A stretch of 64,000 nucleotides of DNA from the NCBI RefSeq assembly GCF_008831265.1, contig NZ_VTTH01000003.1, positions 434,001 through 498,000 of the forward strand, given 5' to 3'. This DNA comes from Lacisediminimonas profundi. Its GTDB lineage: Bacteria; Pseudomonadota; Gammaproteobacteria; Burkholderiales; Burkholderiaceae_D. The translations under genes and the position numbers were made by a program. The notes below the pieces were generated by a model. The model did not search any database. It was given only the letters and a program-made list of their open reading frames with translations, and was not told where the DNA came from. How positions within the stretch are numbered: position 1 is the stretch's first letter; every line of letters starts with the position of its first letter. This document shows, in pieces, positions 38,657 to 48,724 of the stretch.

Positions 38657-39313
38657 ATGCCACGTACGAACACCAATACCGCCGCCGCCGCCGTCACGGT
38701 CCCCGAATACTGGGAGCAGGCCAAGCAGGAGTTGATGAAGCGCGATCGCATCATGCGCAAGCTGATACCGAAGTTCGGCGACCTGCACCTGACCGGACGC
38801 GGCGATCCCTTCACCACGCTGGCCAGGTCGATCGTGGGCCAGCAAATCTCTGTCAAGGCAGCCGAGACCGTATGGCAAAGGCTGCTGGAAGAGTGCCCGC
38901 AATGCACGCCGGCACAAATCCTGAAGAGTGGCGACGTCAAGCTCGCGAGCTGCGGTTTGTCAAAACGTAAAGCTGAATATATCAGCGACCTGGCGCAACA
39001 TTTCAAGGACAAGAAGGTCCATGTGGCGTCCTGGGAGGAAATGGGCGACGAGGACGTGATTGCCGAGTTGATCCAGATTCGCGGCATCGGGCGCTGGACA
39101 GCGGAGATGTTTCTGATATTTAATCTGCGGCGTCCCGATGTATTGCCGCTGGACGACGTCGGCTTGCTGCGCGGCATCAGCGTCAATTATTTTTCGGGCG
39201 AGCCGGTCTCGCGCAGCGATGCCCGTGAAGTTGCCGCCAACTGGGAGCCGTGGCGAACGGTCGCCACCTGGTACCTGTGGCGCAGTCTGGACCCGGTGCC
39301 GGTAGAATACTGA
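38657..39313 (+). CDS. DNA-3-methyladenine glycosylase, AlkA/HhH-GPD family
   Basis: A base-excision glycosylase removing alkylated purines. The 218-residue protein has the helix-hairpin-helix IQIRGIGRWTAEMFLIF near residue 145 followed by the catalytic aspartate region LPLDDVGLLRG, and lacks the Fe-S cysteines of EndoIII relatives and the N-terminal domain of E. coli AlkA. Two ATGs are possible: 38657, used here, and 38636, which overlaps the cysS stop. It sits between cysS and accA, a common betaproteobacterial order. Confidence 0.88.
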   Translation: MPRTNTNTAAAAVTVPEYWEQAKQELMKRDRIMRKLIPKFGDLHLTGRGDPFTTLARSIVGQQISVKAAETVWQRLLEECPQCTPAQILKSGDVKLASCGLSKRKAEYISDLAQHFKDKKVHVASWEEMGDEDVIAELIQIRGIGRWTAEMFLIFNLRRPDVLPLDDVGLLRGISVNYFSGEPVSRSDAREVAANWEPWRTVATWYLWRSLDPVPVEY

Positions 39314-39364
39314 TATCGGACGGCTTGGCCGCCCGATCCTCTCTTGTCCATGTACGGAGAAAGA

Positions 39365-40342
39365 ATGAACAACAAGGTTTCCTTCCTCAATTTTGAACAG
39401 CCGATCGCCGAGCTGGATTCCAAGATCGAAGAATTGCGTTTTGTGCAGGACGACTCCGCGGTCGACATTTCCGAAGAAATCGACCGCCTGTCCAAAAAAA
39501 GCCTGCAGCTGACAAAAGACATCTACGCCAAGCTCACGCCCTGGCAGGTATCGCAGATTGCGCGCCATCCGCAGCGTCCGTACACGATGGACTACGTGAA
39601 CGAGATCTTCACCGATTTCCACGAACTGCACGGCGACCGCAGCTATGCCGACGACCTGTCCATCGTCGGCGGCCTGGCCCGTTTCAACGGTCAGCCCTGC
39701 ATGGTGATCGGCCATCAGAAGGGCCGCGACACCAAGGAGCGGGCGCTGCGCAATTTCGGCATGCCCAAGCCCGAAGGCTATCGCAAGGCAATGCGCCTGA
39801 TGAAGGTGGCCGAGAAATTCGGCTTGCCGATATTTACCTTCGTCGACACCCCCGGCGCATTTCCAGGCATCGATGCCGAGGAGCGCGGCCAGTCCGAAGC
39901 GATCGGACATAACCTTTACGTGATGGCCGAACTCAAGGTGCCGCTGATTGCCACCATCATCGGTGAAGGCGGCTCCGGTGGCGCGCTGGCGATTGCCGTC
40001 GGCGACGCGGTGCTGATGCTGCAATACTCGACCTACGCCGTGATCTCGCCCGAAGGCTGCGCCTCCATCCTGTGGAAGACGGCCGACCGTGCCGCTGACG
40101 CCGCCGAGGCGCTCGGCCTGACCGCGCATCGCCTGAAGGCGATGGGCCTGATCGACAAGATCATTACCGAGCCGGTCGGCGGCGCCCATCGCGATCCAAA
40201 GCAGATGGCGGCAATGCTGAAGCGCGCGCTGGCCGACACCCTGCGCCAATTCCAGGGCGTCAAGACCAAGGATTTGCTGGCTGCGCGCCTGCAAAAGCTG
40301 ATGAGCTATGGCAAGTTCAAGGAAATTTCGCAGCCTGAATAA
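39365..40342 (+). CDS. accA: Acetyl-CoA carboxylase carboxyltransferase subunit alpha
   Basis: AccA with AccD transfers CO2 from biotin to acetyl-CoA, the first step of fatty acid synthesis. The 325-residue protein shows the N-terminal [15 protein letters not shown] helix, [29 protein letters not shown] and [15 protein letters not shown] crotonase-fold motifs. The ATG at 39365 has a GGAGAAAG ribosome site; an upstream frame start is unsupported. Its 3' end overlaps tilS by 35 bases. Confidence 0.96.
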   Translation: MNNKVSFLNFEQPIAELDSKIEELRFVQDDSAVDISEEIDRLSKKSLQLTKDIYAKLTPWQVSQIARHPQRPYTMDYVNEIFTDFHELHGDRSYADDLSIVGGLARFNGQPCMVIGHQKGRDTKERALRNFGMPKPEGYRKAMRLMKVAEKFGLPIFTFVDTPGAFPGIDAEERGQSEAIGHNLYVMAELKVPLIATIIGEGGSGGALAIAVGDAVLMLQYSTYAVISPEGCASILWKTADRAADAAEALGLTAHRLKAMGLIDKIITEPVGGAHRDPKQMAAMLKRALADTLRQFQGVKTKDLLAARLQKLMSYGKFKEISQPE

Positions 40343-41768
40343 GCTCGAATCCATCCCCGCCGCGTTCGAACGCGCGCTTGGAGTAATCCGGGCGCGCGTT
40401 TCTGTTTCCGCTTCTGGCTTTGCACCCGCTTCTGGCGCGGGTGGTGATGGCGATCGCAGCGAAGGCAGCGACCAAGCATTTGCGATCGGCGTCGGTTACA
40501 GCGGCGGACTCGATTCCTCGGTGTTGCTATTACTGGCCGCCGAATATGGCCGCCGTCACGGCGTGCGCGTGGAGGCCTTGCATATCCATCACGGGCTGAG
40601 CCCGCATGCGGACGAGTGGGCCGCGCATTGCCGCCGCACCTGCCAGCAGCTTGGTGTTGAACTGCACGTGTCGAAAGTCAGCGTCGCCGGCGCCGGGCAG
40701 GGCATCGAATCAGCGGCGCGCACGGCGCGCTACGCCGCGCTGGGGCAAGCCTGCGTTGCACGCCGCCTGCCGGTTCTGCTCACCGCCCATCATCAGGACG
40801 ACCAGGCCGAAACCGTGCTGTTGCAACTGCTGCGCGGGGCCGGCGTTGCCGGCTTGTCGGGCATGGGGGAGGGTGAGCGCCGCCCCGATTTGTTCGGCGC
40901 CGATGTCCTGCTTGCCCGCCCTTTGCTCGGGCTCCGGCGGGCCGCACTTGAAGCGTTTGCCGCGCAGCGCGAACTCGAATGGGTGACGGATGAATCCAAC
41001 CAGGACACGCGCTACCGGCGCAATGCCCTGCGCCATGCCGTGCTGCCGGCGATGGAACAGGCTTTTCGCGGTTGCGCGCCCCTGATTGCCCGCAGCGCCC
41101 GCCACATGCAATCGGCGCAAGGCTTGCTGGACGACCTGGCGCGCATTGACCTGGCCGGATGTTCGCAGGATGGTGGTGACACGCTGATGGTGGAGAAGCT
41201 GGCACGGCTTTCCGATGCCCGCGCCGATAATCTGCTGCGCTACTGGCTGGGACAGCACGCACTTCGCATGCCGAGCACCGCACAGCTGGAGCAGATTCGG
41301 CAACAGATGCTGCTGGCCGCGCCGGATCTTCACCCGCTGTTCCCGATCGGCCAGTTCGACCTGCGCCGCAACGCTGGCCGATTGCAGCTGTACCTGCGGG
41401 AAGGCGCCTGGGAGCCGCAGGAAGTCCGCATCAACTGGCGCGGCGAGGAAGTCATCGAACTGCCAGCGTGGCATGGCCGGCTGATCTTCGGCAGCTGCGA
41501 CGGACCGGCCATTCCGGAGGCGGCATTGCGCCGGTCGGTCCTGAGCCTGCGTCCGCGCCAGGGGCATGAACGGCTGAAGCTGGCCGCAAACCGGCCGTCG
41601 CGCTCGATCAAGAACCTGTTCCAGGAAGCAGCCATTCCCGCTTGGCGCCGTCCGTCGCTGCCGCTGATTTATCTGGGAGACGAGTTGCTTGCGGTGGGCG
41701 GCATCGGCACCGATTGCCGGCTGCTGGCAACCGGACCGGGCATCACGCTCGCATGGCAAGCGGGCTGA
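40308..41768 (+). CDS. tilS: tRNA(Ile)-lysidine synthetase TilS
   Basis: TilS makes lysidine at position 34 of tRNA-Ile(CAU), changing it to read AUA. The 486-residue protein has the PP-loop [16 protein letters not shown] near residue 60, [13 protein letters not shown], the HHQDDQAET motif and the TilS C-terminal domains ([14 protein letters not shown]). The ATG at 40308 lies inside accA; the first ~55 residues before the PP-loop look unconserved, so a later start such as a GTG near 40380 is possible. Confidence 0.9.
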   Translation: MASSRKFRSLNKLESIPAAFERALGVIRARVSVSASGFAPASGAGGDGDRSEGSDQAFAIGVGYSGGLDSSVLLLLAAEYGRRHGVRVEALHIHHGLSPHADEWAAHCRRTCQQLGVELHVSKVSVAGAGQGIESAARTARYAALGQACVARRLPVLLTAHHQDDQAETVLLQLLRGAGVAGLSGMGEGERRPDLFGADVLLARPLLGLRRAALEAFAAQRELEWVTDESNQDTRYRRNALRHAVLPAMEQAFRGCAPLIARSARHMQSAQGLLDDLARIDLAGCSQDGGDTLMVEKLARLSDARADNLLRYWLGQHALRMPSTAQLEQIRQQMLLAAPDLHPLFPIGQFDLRRNAGRLQLYLREGAWEPQEVRINWRGEEVIELPAWHGRLIFGSCDGPAIPEAALRRSVLSLRPRQGHERLKLAANRPSRSIKNLFQEAAIPAWRRPSLPLIYLGDELLAVGGIGTDCRLLATGPGITLAWQAG

Positions 41769-41867
41769 ACAGCATTCCCTCGGATGCCTCCGGCGGCTGG
41801 TGGATTTGCAGGGTGTCCCGCAACCACGTAAAATAATCGGTTTGTTCGCTGACCACATACCTCCAAA

Positions 41868-43118
41868 ATGGCCTTGATAGTTCATAAATACGGCGGTACG
41901 TCGATGGGTTCCACGGAACGCATCAAGAACGTCGCCAAGCGCGTGGCAAAATGGCACGACGCCGGCCACCAGATGGTGGTGGTCCCCTCCGCCATGTCGG
42001 GTGAGACCAACCGCTTGCTGGGACTGGCAAAGGAAATCATGCCCCAGCCTGATCCGCGCGAGCTCGACATGCTGGCTTCCACTGGCGAGCAGGTGTCCGT
42101 CGCGCTGCTGGCGATGGCGCTGCAGTCGCTCGGCAAGCAAGCCGTGTCCTATGCCGGCTGGCAGGTGCCGATCAAGACCGATTCCGCCTTTACCAAGGCG
42201 CGCATCCAGTCGATCGACGACGAGCGCGTACGCCGTGACCTGGACGCTGGCAATGTCGTGATCATCACCGGTTTCCAGGGCATGGACCCCGAAGGCAACA
42301 TCACCACGCTGGGCCGTGGCGGTTCCGACACCTCGGCCGTGGCAGTGGCCGCGGCGCTGAAAGCCAAGGAATGCCTGATTTACACCGACGTCGACGGTGT
42401 CTACACCACTGACCCGCGCGTCGTCACCGACGCCCGCCGGCTCAAGACCGTCACGTTCGAAGAGATGCTGGAAATGGCATCGCTTGGCTCCAAAGTGCTG
42501 CAGATCCGCTCCGTCGAATTTGCCGGCAACTACCGCATGCCGACCCGCGTGCTGTCGTCGCTGACCGATCCGCTGATGCCGCTCGATGAAGAAGCGCGGT
42601 CCGGCACCCTGATTTCGTTTGAGGAAGATACCAACATGGAACAAGCAACCATCACCGGCATCGCGTTCAGCCGCGACGAGGCCAAGATCACCGTGATCGG
42701 CGTGCCCGACCGTCCTGGCATTGCCTATCAGATCCTGGGCCCGGTTGCGGATGCCAACATCGAAGTCGACATGATCATCCAGAACCAGTCGACCGACGGC
42801 AAGACCGACTTCACCTTCACCGTGCCGCGTGGCGAGTACACCAAGGCCATGGACGTGCTGGAGCGCAGCGTGCGCGAGCACATCGGCGCCGCCCGCATTG
42901 TCGGCGACACCAAGGTATCGAAAGTATCGGTGGTCGGCGTCGGCATGCGCAGCCATGTCGGCATCGCATCGCAGATGTTCCGCACCCTGTCGGAAGAGAA
43001 CGTCAACATCCAGATGATCTCCACATCCGAGATCAAGATCTCGGTGCTGATCGACGAAAAGTACATGGAACTGGCAGTGCGCGCGCTGCACAAGGCTTTC
43101 GGACTGGAATCAGCCTGA
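41868..43118 (+). CDS. lysC: Aspartate kinase
   Basis: LysC phosphorylates aspartate, the entry to lysine, threonine and methionine synthesis. The 416-residue protein begins IVHKYGGTSMGS, has the SGETNRLLGLA and DVDGVYTTDPR motifs of the kinase fold, and ends with two ACT domains (from about 265 and 345) for feedback control. The internal methionine typical of the beta subunit start in other bacteria is present (TNMEQATITGIAF), so a second shorter product is conceivable. It is separated from tilS by 99 bases. Confidence 0.95.
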   Translation: MALIVHKYGGTSMGSTERIKNVAKRVAKWHDAGHQMVVVPSAMSGETNRLLGLAKEIMPQPDPRELDMLASTGEQVSVALLAMALQSLGKQAVSYAGWQVPIKTDSAFTKARIQSIDDERVRRDLDAGNVVIITGFQGMDPEGNITTLGRGGSDTSAVAVAAALKAKECLIYTDVDGVYTTDPRVVTDARRLKTVTFEEMLEMASLGSKVLQIRSVEFAGNYRMPTRVLSSLTDPLMPLDEEARSGTLISFEEDTNMEQATITGIAFSRDEAKITVIGVPDRPGIAYQILGPVADANIEVDMIIQNQSTDGKTDFTFTVPRGEYTKAMDVLERSVREHIGAARIVGDTKVSKVSVVGVGMRSHVGIASQMFRTLSEENVNIQMISTSEIKISVLIDEKYMELAVRALHKAFGLESA

Positions 43119-43145
43119 TTAGTGTGTCCGGTTAAGCTTCTTTCA

Positions 43146-43174
43146 TTGACCGGACCGCACTGACAAGCTATTAT
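43146..43174 (+). promoter_or_regulatory. Promoter of tRNA-Ser(GCT)
   Basis: TTGACC at 43146-43151 and TATTAT at 43169-43174 are separated by 17 bases. The -10 ends about 41 bases before the tRNA. Confidence 0.7.
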
Positions 43175-43215
43175 CCGAGTCCTTGCCTGGCCGCAGTTTC
43201 AGCCGGGCAGCATGT

Positions 43216-43309
43216 GGAGACGTGGCCGAGTGGTCGAAGGCACTTCCCTGCTAAGGAAGCATACGGGCTTAAACCTGTATCGAGGGTTCGACTCCCTCCG
43301 TCTCCGCCA
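43216..43309 (+). tRNA. tRNA-Ser (anticodon GCT)
   Basis: A 94-base class II tRNA with acceptor stem GGAGACG paired with CGTCTCC, D-arm GGCCGAGTGGTCGAAGGC, anticodon loop CTGCTAA giving GCT, a long variable arm and T-loop TTCGACT. The CCA is encoded. It reads AGC and AGU. Confidence 0.96.
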
Positions 43310-43354
43310 GTACAAAGGTCTCTAACCTGCTCAGCAGGCTTAGAAGCCGCCCGA

Positions 43355-43380
43355 AGCCCCGCATCACGCGGGGCTTTTTT
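43355..43380 (+). terminator. Intrinsic terminator of tRNA-Ser
   Basis: AGCCCCGC at 43355-43362 pairs with GCGGGGCT at 43368-43375 around an ATCAC loop, followed by five more T. It is 45 bases after the tRNA. The 187 bases beyond it, up to the slipin gene, show no gene. Confidence 0.92.
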
Positions 43381-43567
43381 CTATGGGCTCCTGACTATGA
43401 CCTGCGGCCGCTGTGACCTGCCCCGGGATTTTCGGACCACGAATAATTTGAGAAGATAGCTCCATGCCGAGCAAGTGTTTGCTGGCGAGACAGGACACGG
43501 CTTGAGCAACGAGGAGTTTGCGGCGCCGCGCCCTCGATACCGACGTGATCGCACGCGCCGCCGCGGG

Positions 43568-44347
43568 TCAGCCTCGTTCTTCGGGCTGGCGCAGCGCCGA
43601 CAGACCATCCATCACCGAGGCGATCAGGTCGATGGGCATCGGGAAGATGATCGTGGAACTCTTCTCGCCGGCGATCGCGGTGAGTGTCTGCAGGTAACGC
43701 AACTGCATGGCCTGCGGTGCCTGGGCCAGTTTTTGCGCCGCCTCCAGCAGCTTGTCGGAGGCCTGTAGCTCACCCTCTGCGTGGATGATCTTGGCCCGCC
43801 GCTCGCGCTCGGCTTCGGCCTGCTTGGCGATCGCGCGCACCATGCTTTCATTCAGGTCGACATGCTTGATCTCGACATTCGAGACCTTGATACCCCAGGC
43901 ATCGGTCTGTACATCGAGCACCTGCTGCAGATCCTGGTTGATCTTCTCGCGTTCGGCCAGCAGCTGGTCGAGCTCGTGCTTGCCGAGAATGGCGCGCAGG
44001 GTCGTCTGGGCCAGTTCCGATGTGGCGTGCATGTAGTTCTCGACCTGGATGATCGCGAGTTGCGGATCCACTACGCGGGCGTAGACTACCGCGTTGACCT
44101 TGACCGAGACGTTGTCGCGCGTGATCACGTCCTGCGCCGGCACATCCATCACCACAGTGCGCAGATCCACACGCACCATCTGCTGGATGCCGGGAATCAG
44201 GATCACCAGTCCCGGACCCTTGACCTTCCAGAACCGGCCGAGCTGGAACACCACTCCACGCTCGTACTCGCGCAGGATGCGTATCGACGCGCCTGCAAGA
44301 ACGAGCAGCAGGATGGGAAGGAAGCCGTAACCGAATTCCCAGTACAT
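43568..44347 (-). CDS. Slipin (stomatin-like SPFH protein)
   Basis: A 259-residue membrane-anchored SPFH/band 7 protein of the slipin family. It has an N-terminal hydrophobic anchor ([17 protein letters not shown]), the stomatin signature [56 protein letters not shown], and a coiled-coil end ([20 protein letters not shown]). It is encoded 21 bases after an NfeD protease gene. Slipin-NfeD pairs are found across prokaryotes; the NfeD serine protease cleaves the C-terminal region of its slipin partner in the archaeal prototype. Confidence 0.93.
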   Translation of the reverse strand: MYWEFGYGFLPILLLVLAGASIRILREYERGVVFQLGRFWKVKGPGLVILIPGIQQMVRVDLRTVVMDVPAQDVITRDNVSVKVNAVVYARVVDPQLAIIQVENYMHATSELAQTTLRAILGKHELDQLLAEREKINQDLQQVLDVQTDAWGIKVSNVEIKHVDLNESMVRAIAKQAEAERERRAKIIHAEGELQASDKLLEAAQKLAQAPQAMQLRYLQTLTAIAGEKSSTIIFPMPIDLIASVMDGLSALRQPEERG

Positions 44348-44368
44348 GACGTTTCTCCTTGGTTGATT

Positions 44369-45856
44369 TCAGGGGCCTGATGTCCGGGATGCTTGTGTGG
44401 TTTGGGTTGCAGGGCAGGTCGCGCTCGCGTCCGGCTCTACCTGCAGTACGAGTCCGTCGCGACCGGTGACGCGCACACGCTGGCCAGCACACAGCGGCGT
44501 GGTCGATCTGACGCGCCAGCGTTCGCTATGCACCCTCATCCAAGCACCATCCGCCGATGTCTCGAGAATTTCACCAGTCGCCCCCAGCATTTGCTCGGAT
44601 CCAGTGACCACTGGGCGCGTGCGTGCCTTGAGTGCGAGCCGGAACACCACCAGCACGAACAGCACGTTGACCACGGCTACCGTGGCGATCAATCCGATCG
44701 GTATGCCGAAGCCCGGCGTGTCGGTATCGATCAGCATGACCGAACCGATAACGAAGGCGATGATGCCGCCCACGCCCAAGGCGCCGAAGCTCGGCAGCAA
44801 GGCCTCGGCTACCAGCAGCACGAACCCGAGCAGGATCAACGCCACCCCGGCGTAGTTCACCGGAAGCATCTGCAGCGCGAACATGCCCAGCAGCAGCGAG
44901 ATCGACCCCGCCACACCCGGTACGCCGAAGCCTGGCGTGGTCAGCTCAATGTAGATGCCGTAAATGCCGAGCAGCAGCAACAGGTAGGCCACTGTCGGGT
45001 CGGTGATCACGCTGAGCAGCCTGGTGCGCCAGTCGGGCTCGATGGTAACCGTCGTCGCTGTGCGGCTGTCGAGCGTGCGCATGACGCCCTCACTCATCTG
45101 CACGGTGCGGCCGTGGGCCTGCTGCAGCAATCCAGTCAGGTCGACCGCTACGAAGTCGATCACTCGCTGCGCTTGCGCCTCGGACGCGGACAGGCTGGCG
45201 CCCTCGCGCACAGCCTGATCGGCCCATTCGACGTTGCGGCCTCGCATCTGGGCCAGCGAGCGAAGGTAGGCGGCCGAGTCGTTGACGATCTTGCGGGTCA
45301 TCGCGTCGGCACCCGCTTGCACCGCATCTGCACTGTCCTTCGGCTGGTTTGCCTTGTCGTCCTGAGCACGGGGCGGGGGCGGCTTGGCGGGCGCAGGCTG
45401 CGGTTGCGTGCCGGGCAGGCCGCCGAGCTGCACCGGCGTGGCGGCGCCAAGATTGGTGCCCGGCGCCATCGCGGCGACATGGCTCGCATAGACGATATAG
45501 GCTCCCGCACTGGCCGCGCGCGCGCCGCTGGGAGCCACCCAGGCCGCCACCGGCACGGCAGAGGTCAGGATGTCCTTGACGATCTGGCGGGTCGAGCTGT
45601 CCAGTCCGCCCGGCGTGTCGATCTGCAGCACGACCAGCGGTGCATTGTCACGCGCGGCCTTCTGCAGTCCACGAGCAATGTAGTCGGCCGTCGCTGGCCC
45701 GATCGGCCCGCTGACGCGCAGCAGCGGCACATGGGCTGCTGCTGCCACGAGCTGCTGCGCGACCGCGAACGCGGCCGCCGCTATGGCAAACAGCAGCAGT
45801 CCAAGCGTGAGCCAGTGACACAGGCTCGAGGGTCGCCTGGCCGGAATCGGAGTCAT
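44369..45856 (-). CDS. NfeD-family membrane serine protease (ClpP-class)
   Basis: A 495-residue membrane protease. An N-terminal signal or anchor helix is followed by a ClpP-like domain with IDTPGGLDSSTRQIVKDIL and the nucleophile serine in ARAASAGAYIVYASHVAAMAPGTNLG, an inserted Pro/Gln-rich loop, four to five transmembrane helices near 290-420 (LLLLLGIYGIYIELTTPGFG and on) and a C-terminal NfeD OB-fold domain. It is the first gene of a two-gene unit with slipin. Expected to act in membrane protein quality control. Confidence 0.92.
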   Translation of the reverse strand: MTPIPARRPSSLCHWLTLGLLLFAIAAAAFAVAQQLVAAAAHVPLLRVSGPIGPATADYIARGLQKAARDNAPLVVLQIDTPGGLDSSTRQIVKDILTSAVPVAAWVAPSGARAASAGAYIVYASHVAAMAPGTNLGAATPVQLGGLPGTQPQPAPAKPPPPRAQDDKANQPKDSADAVQAGADAMTRKIVNDSAAYLRSLAQMRGRNVEWADQAVREGASLSASEAQAQRVIDFVAVDLTGLLQQAHGRTVQMSEGVMRTLDSRTATTVTIEPDWRTRLLSVITDPTVAYLLLLLGIYGIYIELTTPGFGVPGVAGSISLLLGMFALQMLPVNYAGVALILLGFVLLVAEALLPSFGALGVGGIIAFVIGSVMLIDTDTPGFGIPIGLIATVAVVNVLFVLVVFRLALKARTRPVVTGSEQMLGATGEILETSADGAWMRVHSERWRVRSTTPLCAGQRVRVTGRDGLVLQVEPDASATCPATQTTQASRTSGP

Positions 45857-46009
45857 GGAACCGCCATCGTCGAAATCTCCAGTTGGTCATCGGACCGCCT
45901 GCCGACGATGCGAGCCAACGCTGACTATGCTCGGTCTTTCTCGTAAGGCACCCTTGAGCCGCGTCAACTTGAGAGTCAGTCCGGACATTACACTCGCGTC
46001 CTTCACGGG

Positions 46010-46390
46010 TCACGGCCCGCACGTGGCCGCCAAAATGGCCCGGCCAGTTACAGGATTGATCTCGCCCTCCGACATCGTGCGTACAGTCCTCGCCAACCCA
46101 CCCACGCTAAGCAATCTCTCCTCCAGCAGCCTGAGAGAGGTGTTGTTCGCGAAGCCGGACAGGAGATCGGCGGTAATCAGGCATAAAGCCAGGAAGCCGA
46201 TCCCGATTAGCAGGCTGGTGCGCCCCTCGACAAGCAGCAAGCGCAAGTTGCGCTCGGCCAGCGTCGACTTGTATTCGAAGTGGTTGTGGATGGCCGCGGC
46301 GAGTCGCCGCGACAGGGCTGCTGGCCGCGATGTACTCGGCCAGGTCTACGCTGAACTCGCGGACTCCTGCCTATGTGGCTTCCATGGCCG
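46010..46390 (-). pseudogene. Frameshifted remnant of a membrane protein gene
   Basis: On the minus strand one frame encodes RRLAAAIHNHFEYKSTLAERNLRLLLVEGRTSLLIGIG, LALCLITADLLSGF and RLLEERLLSVGG, which reads like a real helical membrane protein. Just upstream a different frame gives FSVDLAEYIAASSP, a plausible earlier part of the same protein, so a frameshift separates them near 46330. After LLSVGG the sequence turns into unconserved residues to a stop at 46010. There is no intact start. I judge it a decayed gene; the rest of 45857-46651 has no convincing gene. Exact limits are approximate. Confidence 0.5.
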
Positions 46391-46651
46391 CACGCCTGAT
46401 TTGCGAATCAATGCGAACACACTCCGGGTCGTGCGAAGTAGGCTGTCAAAGCGTAGCAAGGGTCAAGCAGGGTCGAAATTCGCGCTCACCTTAAACCCAT
46501 GTCCTGCATCTGCAATTTATCTGATAGCATATATTTGGAACGGGTTTCGCTCAATGAAACTTTGGTGCGTGCCAACCCGCGTACCGGCGCGCAATGCGTC
46601 ACGACGAGTTCCGCCGGCATTTTTTTATAAATAGAAAATACAGGAGATTCA

Positions 46652-47638
46652 ATGCTTACTCTCATCAAGAACCTTGTCCGCCTTGGCCTGGCCGCCAGCC
46701 TGGTCGTGTGTGGCAGTGCACAGTCCCAGGAAGCTGGATATCCGAACAAGCCCATCAAGCTCATCGTCGGGTTGACCCCAGGTGCATCCTCAGATTTCGT
46801 CGCGCGCGAGATCGCCAAGGGTTTGGGTGAGAGACTCAAAGTGCCCGTGATCGTCGAGAACAGGCCTGGTGCGAACACGATCATCGCCAGTAACATGGTT
46901 GCAAAGTCGGCACCGGATGGATACACCTTCCTGATTTCAAGCAGCATGAATGCAACGAATCCCTGGGTGTACGAGAAACTGCCATACGACTACCGCAATG
47001 ACCTGAAGAATATTGTCCTGCTTGGTGTGGCGCCGAATCTCATGGCGCTTTCGTCCAGGGTGCCGATCAACAATCTGAAAGATCTGATCGCCTTCTCGAA
47101 AAAGAATCCGGGTGGCTTCTCCTACGGATCAGCTGGTATTGGCTCGGTCCACCACCTGCTCATGGAGATCGTGGCCCAACGTTCGGGAATCGTCCTTAAC
47201 CACATTCCGTACAAGGGCGGTTCAGTTGCAATTCAGGACGTCGTGGGAGGAAACCTCGATTCATACTTCGGTACCATCGCCTCGACACGCAACTTCATTC
47301 AGCGCGGCGATTTGAAGCCACTCTTCGTGACGACCAATGCGCGTTCAAAATACATGCCGCAGGTCGAGACGCTGACAGAAAACGGATTGCCAAATCTTGA
47401 ATCTGGCTATTGGCTCGCCATTTCGGGTCCTGCTGGCCTGCCGGCATCCATCATCGAACGTATCAACCGCGAAGCAAACGAGGTACTGAAAACGCCAGCG
47501 GTCGTTGAGCGGCTTGAAAAGCAAGCGATTGATCCAAAAGGAGGATCAATCGCTGACATGGAAAAATTCTTCGAACGTGAGCTTGGATTCTGGAAGGAAG
47601 CCGCCGCAGCGGCGAAAATCAAACCGATGGCGCAATAA
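46652..47638 (+). CDS. Bug-family tripartite tricarboxylate-type solute receptor
   Basis: A 328-residue periplasmic binding protein of the TctC/Bug family. It has a signal peptide (ending near SAQSQE at about 26), then YPNKPIKLIVGLTPGASSDFVAREIAKGL and VIVENRPGANTIIASNMVAKSAPDGYT, which are the carboxylate-binding loops of the family. Burkholderiales carry many such orphan receptors; here no TctA/TctB membrane genes are adjacent. A GGAG ribosome site precedes the ATG. With the LysR gene and the two enzymes that follow it probably senses or brings in an organic acid. Confidence 0.92.
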   Translation: MLTLIKNLVRLGLAASLVVCGSAQSQEAGYPNKPIKLIVGLTPGASSDFVAREIAKGLGERLKVPVIVENRPGANTIIASNMVAKSAPDGYTFLISSSMNATNPWVYEKLPYDYRNDLKNIVLLGVAPNLMALSSRVPINNLKDLIAFSKKNPGGFSYGSAGIGSVHHLLMEIVAQRSGIVLNHIPYKGGSVAIQDVVGGNLDSYFGTIASTRNFIQRGDLKPLFVTTNARSKYMPQVETLTENGLPNLESGYWLAISGPAGLPASIIERINREANEVLKTPAVVERLEKQAIDPKGGSIADMEKFFERELGFWKEAAAAAKIKPMAQ

Positions 47639-47752
47639 GCCGGGGGGCTTTTGCTGGCAGGGCGCGCAAATTTGCGTCGCTCTGCTTCCAGGAATTAAAG
47701 TCCTGAAACCAGTATTGGCGCTAAACCGGGAAGCATGTGAAGGAGATCCGCA

Positions 47753-48652
47753 TTGAGTAACATCCCGAATCCCCTTGCGCGCTATGATCTCACGGACCTT
47801 CGCCTCTTCCTTGCGGTCGCAGACTCGGGGAACATGTCACGCGGAGGGGCCTTGTGCAACCTTGCCCCGTCCACAACCAGTTTGCGTATCTCGCACCTTG
47901 AAGAGGTGCTGGGTGTCACGCTTTTCAAGCGGGAGGCCCGGGGCGTGCAACTCACGCAGCCCGGCCATATCTTGCTGGAACACGCACGGCGTTGCCTTGC
48001 CCAACTTGAGCAACTCCATGCGGACCTGGCCCCCTTTCTGGGGGGCTTTCATGGCCAACTGGTTCTGATGGCAAACAGCAACGCGCTGGCGTCCTACCTT
48101 CCCTCGGACCTTGAGTCATTTTTAGTAGAGCATCCGGGCATACGCGTTGCCCTTGAAGAGCGATCCTCTGCCGAAATCGCCTCTGCAGTTGCCAGCGGCC
48201 GTGCTGACCTGGGAATTGGCGTGTGGGACGGGGAATACCCGGCACTGGAATTCAGCCCTTATCGAACAGACGAACTTGTCCTGATAACGCCACTTCGACA
48301 TAAGCTGACAGAGCAGACATCAGTGAGATTCGCCGATTGCGTCAAAGAACCATTCGTTTGCCTGCAAACAGGAACGGCGATCCATACCTTCATGGCCAGG
48401 CAAGCCATTGAACTAGGCCATCGACTGGACGTTCGAGTTCAGGTTTCGAATTTCGCAACCATTGCGGCTCTCGTCTCTGCTGGTGTCGGGGTAGGCATCA
48501 TTCCCCGCTCAATCTTCGAGTCAGCGGATAAAAAATGCACCGCCGTGAGACTGCATGAGAACTGGGCCGATCGACGACTCTCCATATGCGTCCGGCGCAG
48601 TCCGAACGCCTCCAAACCAGCGGACCTGCTACGAGCCCACCTGGTAAAGTGA
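47753..48652 (+). CDS. LysR-family transcriptional regulator
   Basis: A 299-residue regulator with the N-terminal winged helix (YDLTDLRLFLAVADSGNMSRGGALCNLAPSTTSLRISHLEEVLGVTLFKR) and an effector-binding domain from about residue 95 (GQLVLMANSNALASYLPSDLESFLVEHPGIRVAL). The start is TTG at 47753, supported by an AAGGAG site eight bases upstream. It is co-directional with the Bug receptor gene and convergent with the enolase-family gene, an arrangement that differs from the usual divergent LysR-target pair. Likely regulator of this catabolic block. Confidence 0.92.
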   Translation: MSNIPNPLARYDLTDLRLFLAVADSGNMSRGGALCNLAPSTTSLRISHLEEVLGVTLFKREARGVQLTQPGHILLEHARRCLAQLEQLHADLAPFLGGFHGQLVLMANSNALASYLPSDLESFLVEHPGIRVALEERSSAEIASAVASGRADLGIGVWDGEYPALEFSPYRTDELVLITPLRHKLTEQTSVRFADCVKEPFVCLQTGTAIHTFMARQAIELGHRLDVRVQVSNFATIAALVSAGVGVGIIPRSIFESADKKCTAVRLHENWADRRLSICVRRSPNASKPADLLRAHLVK

Positions 48653-48724
48653 GGCAAAGATCCCTGATCCTTCCCTCACTTTCATCAACTTCATCACTTG
48701 CCTCAATTTCGCCGCACAGGCTGA

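Noticed and set aside
40710-43091. 793-codon minus-strand frame opposite tilS and lysC
   Set aside because: Long only because of high GC; both plus-strand genes have complete conserved motifs.
42640-43118. Separate internal gene for an aspartate kinase beta subunit
   Set aside because: An internal ATG exists at the right place, but no convincing ribosome site could be confirmed, so only one gene is annotated.
45855-46634. 259-codon plus-strand frame downstream of nfeD
   Set aside because: Its residues are Arg/Ser/Pro-rich without domains, and the opposite strand carries clearly protein-like membrane sequence; treated as a shadow of a pseudogene.
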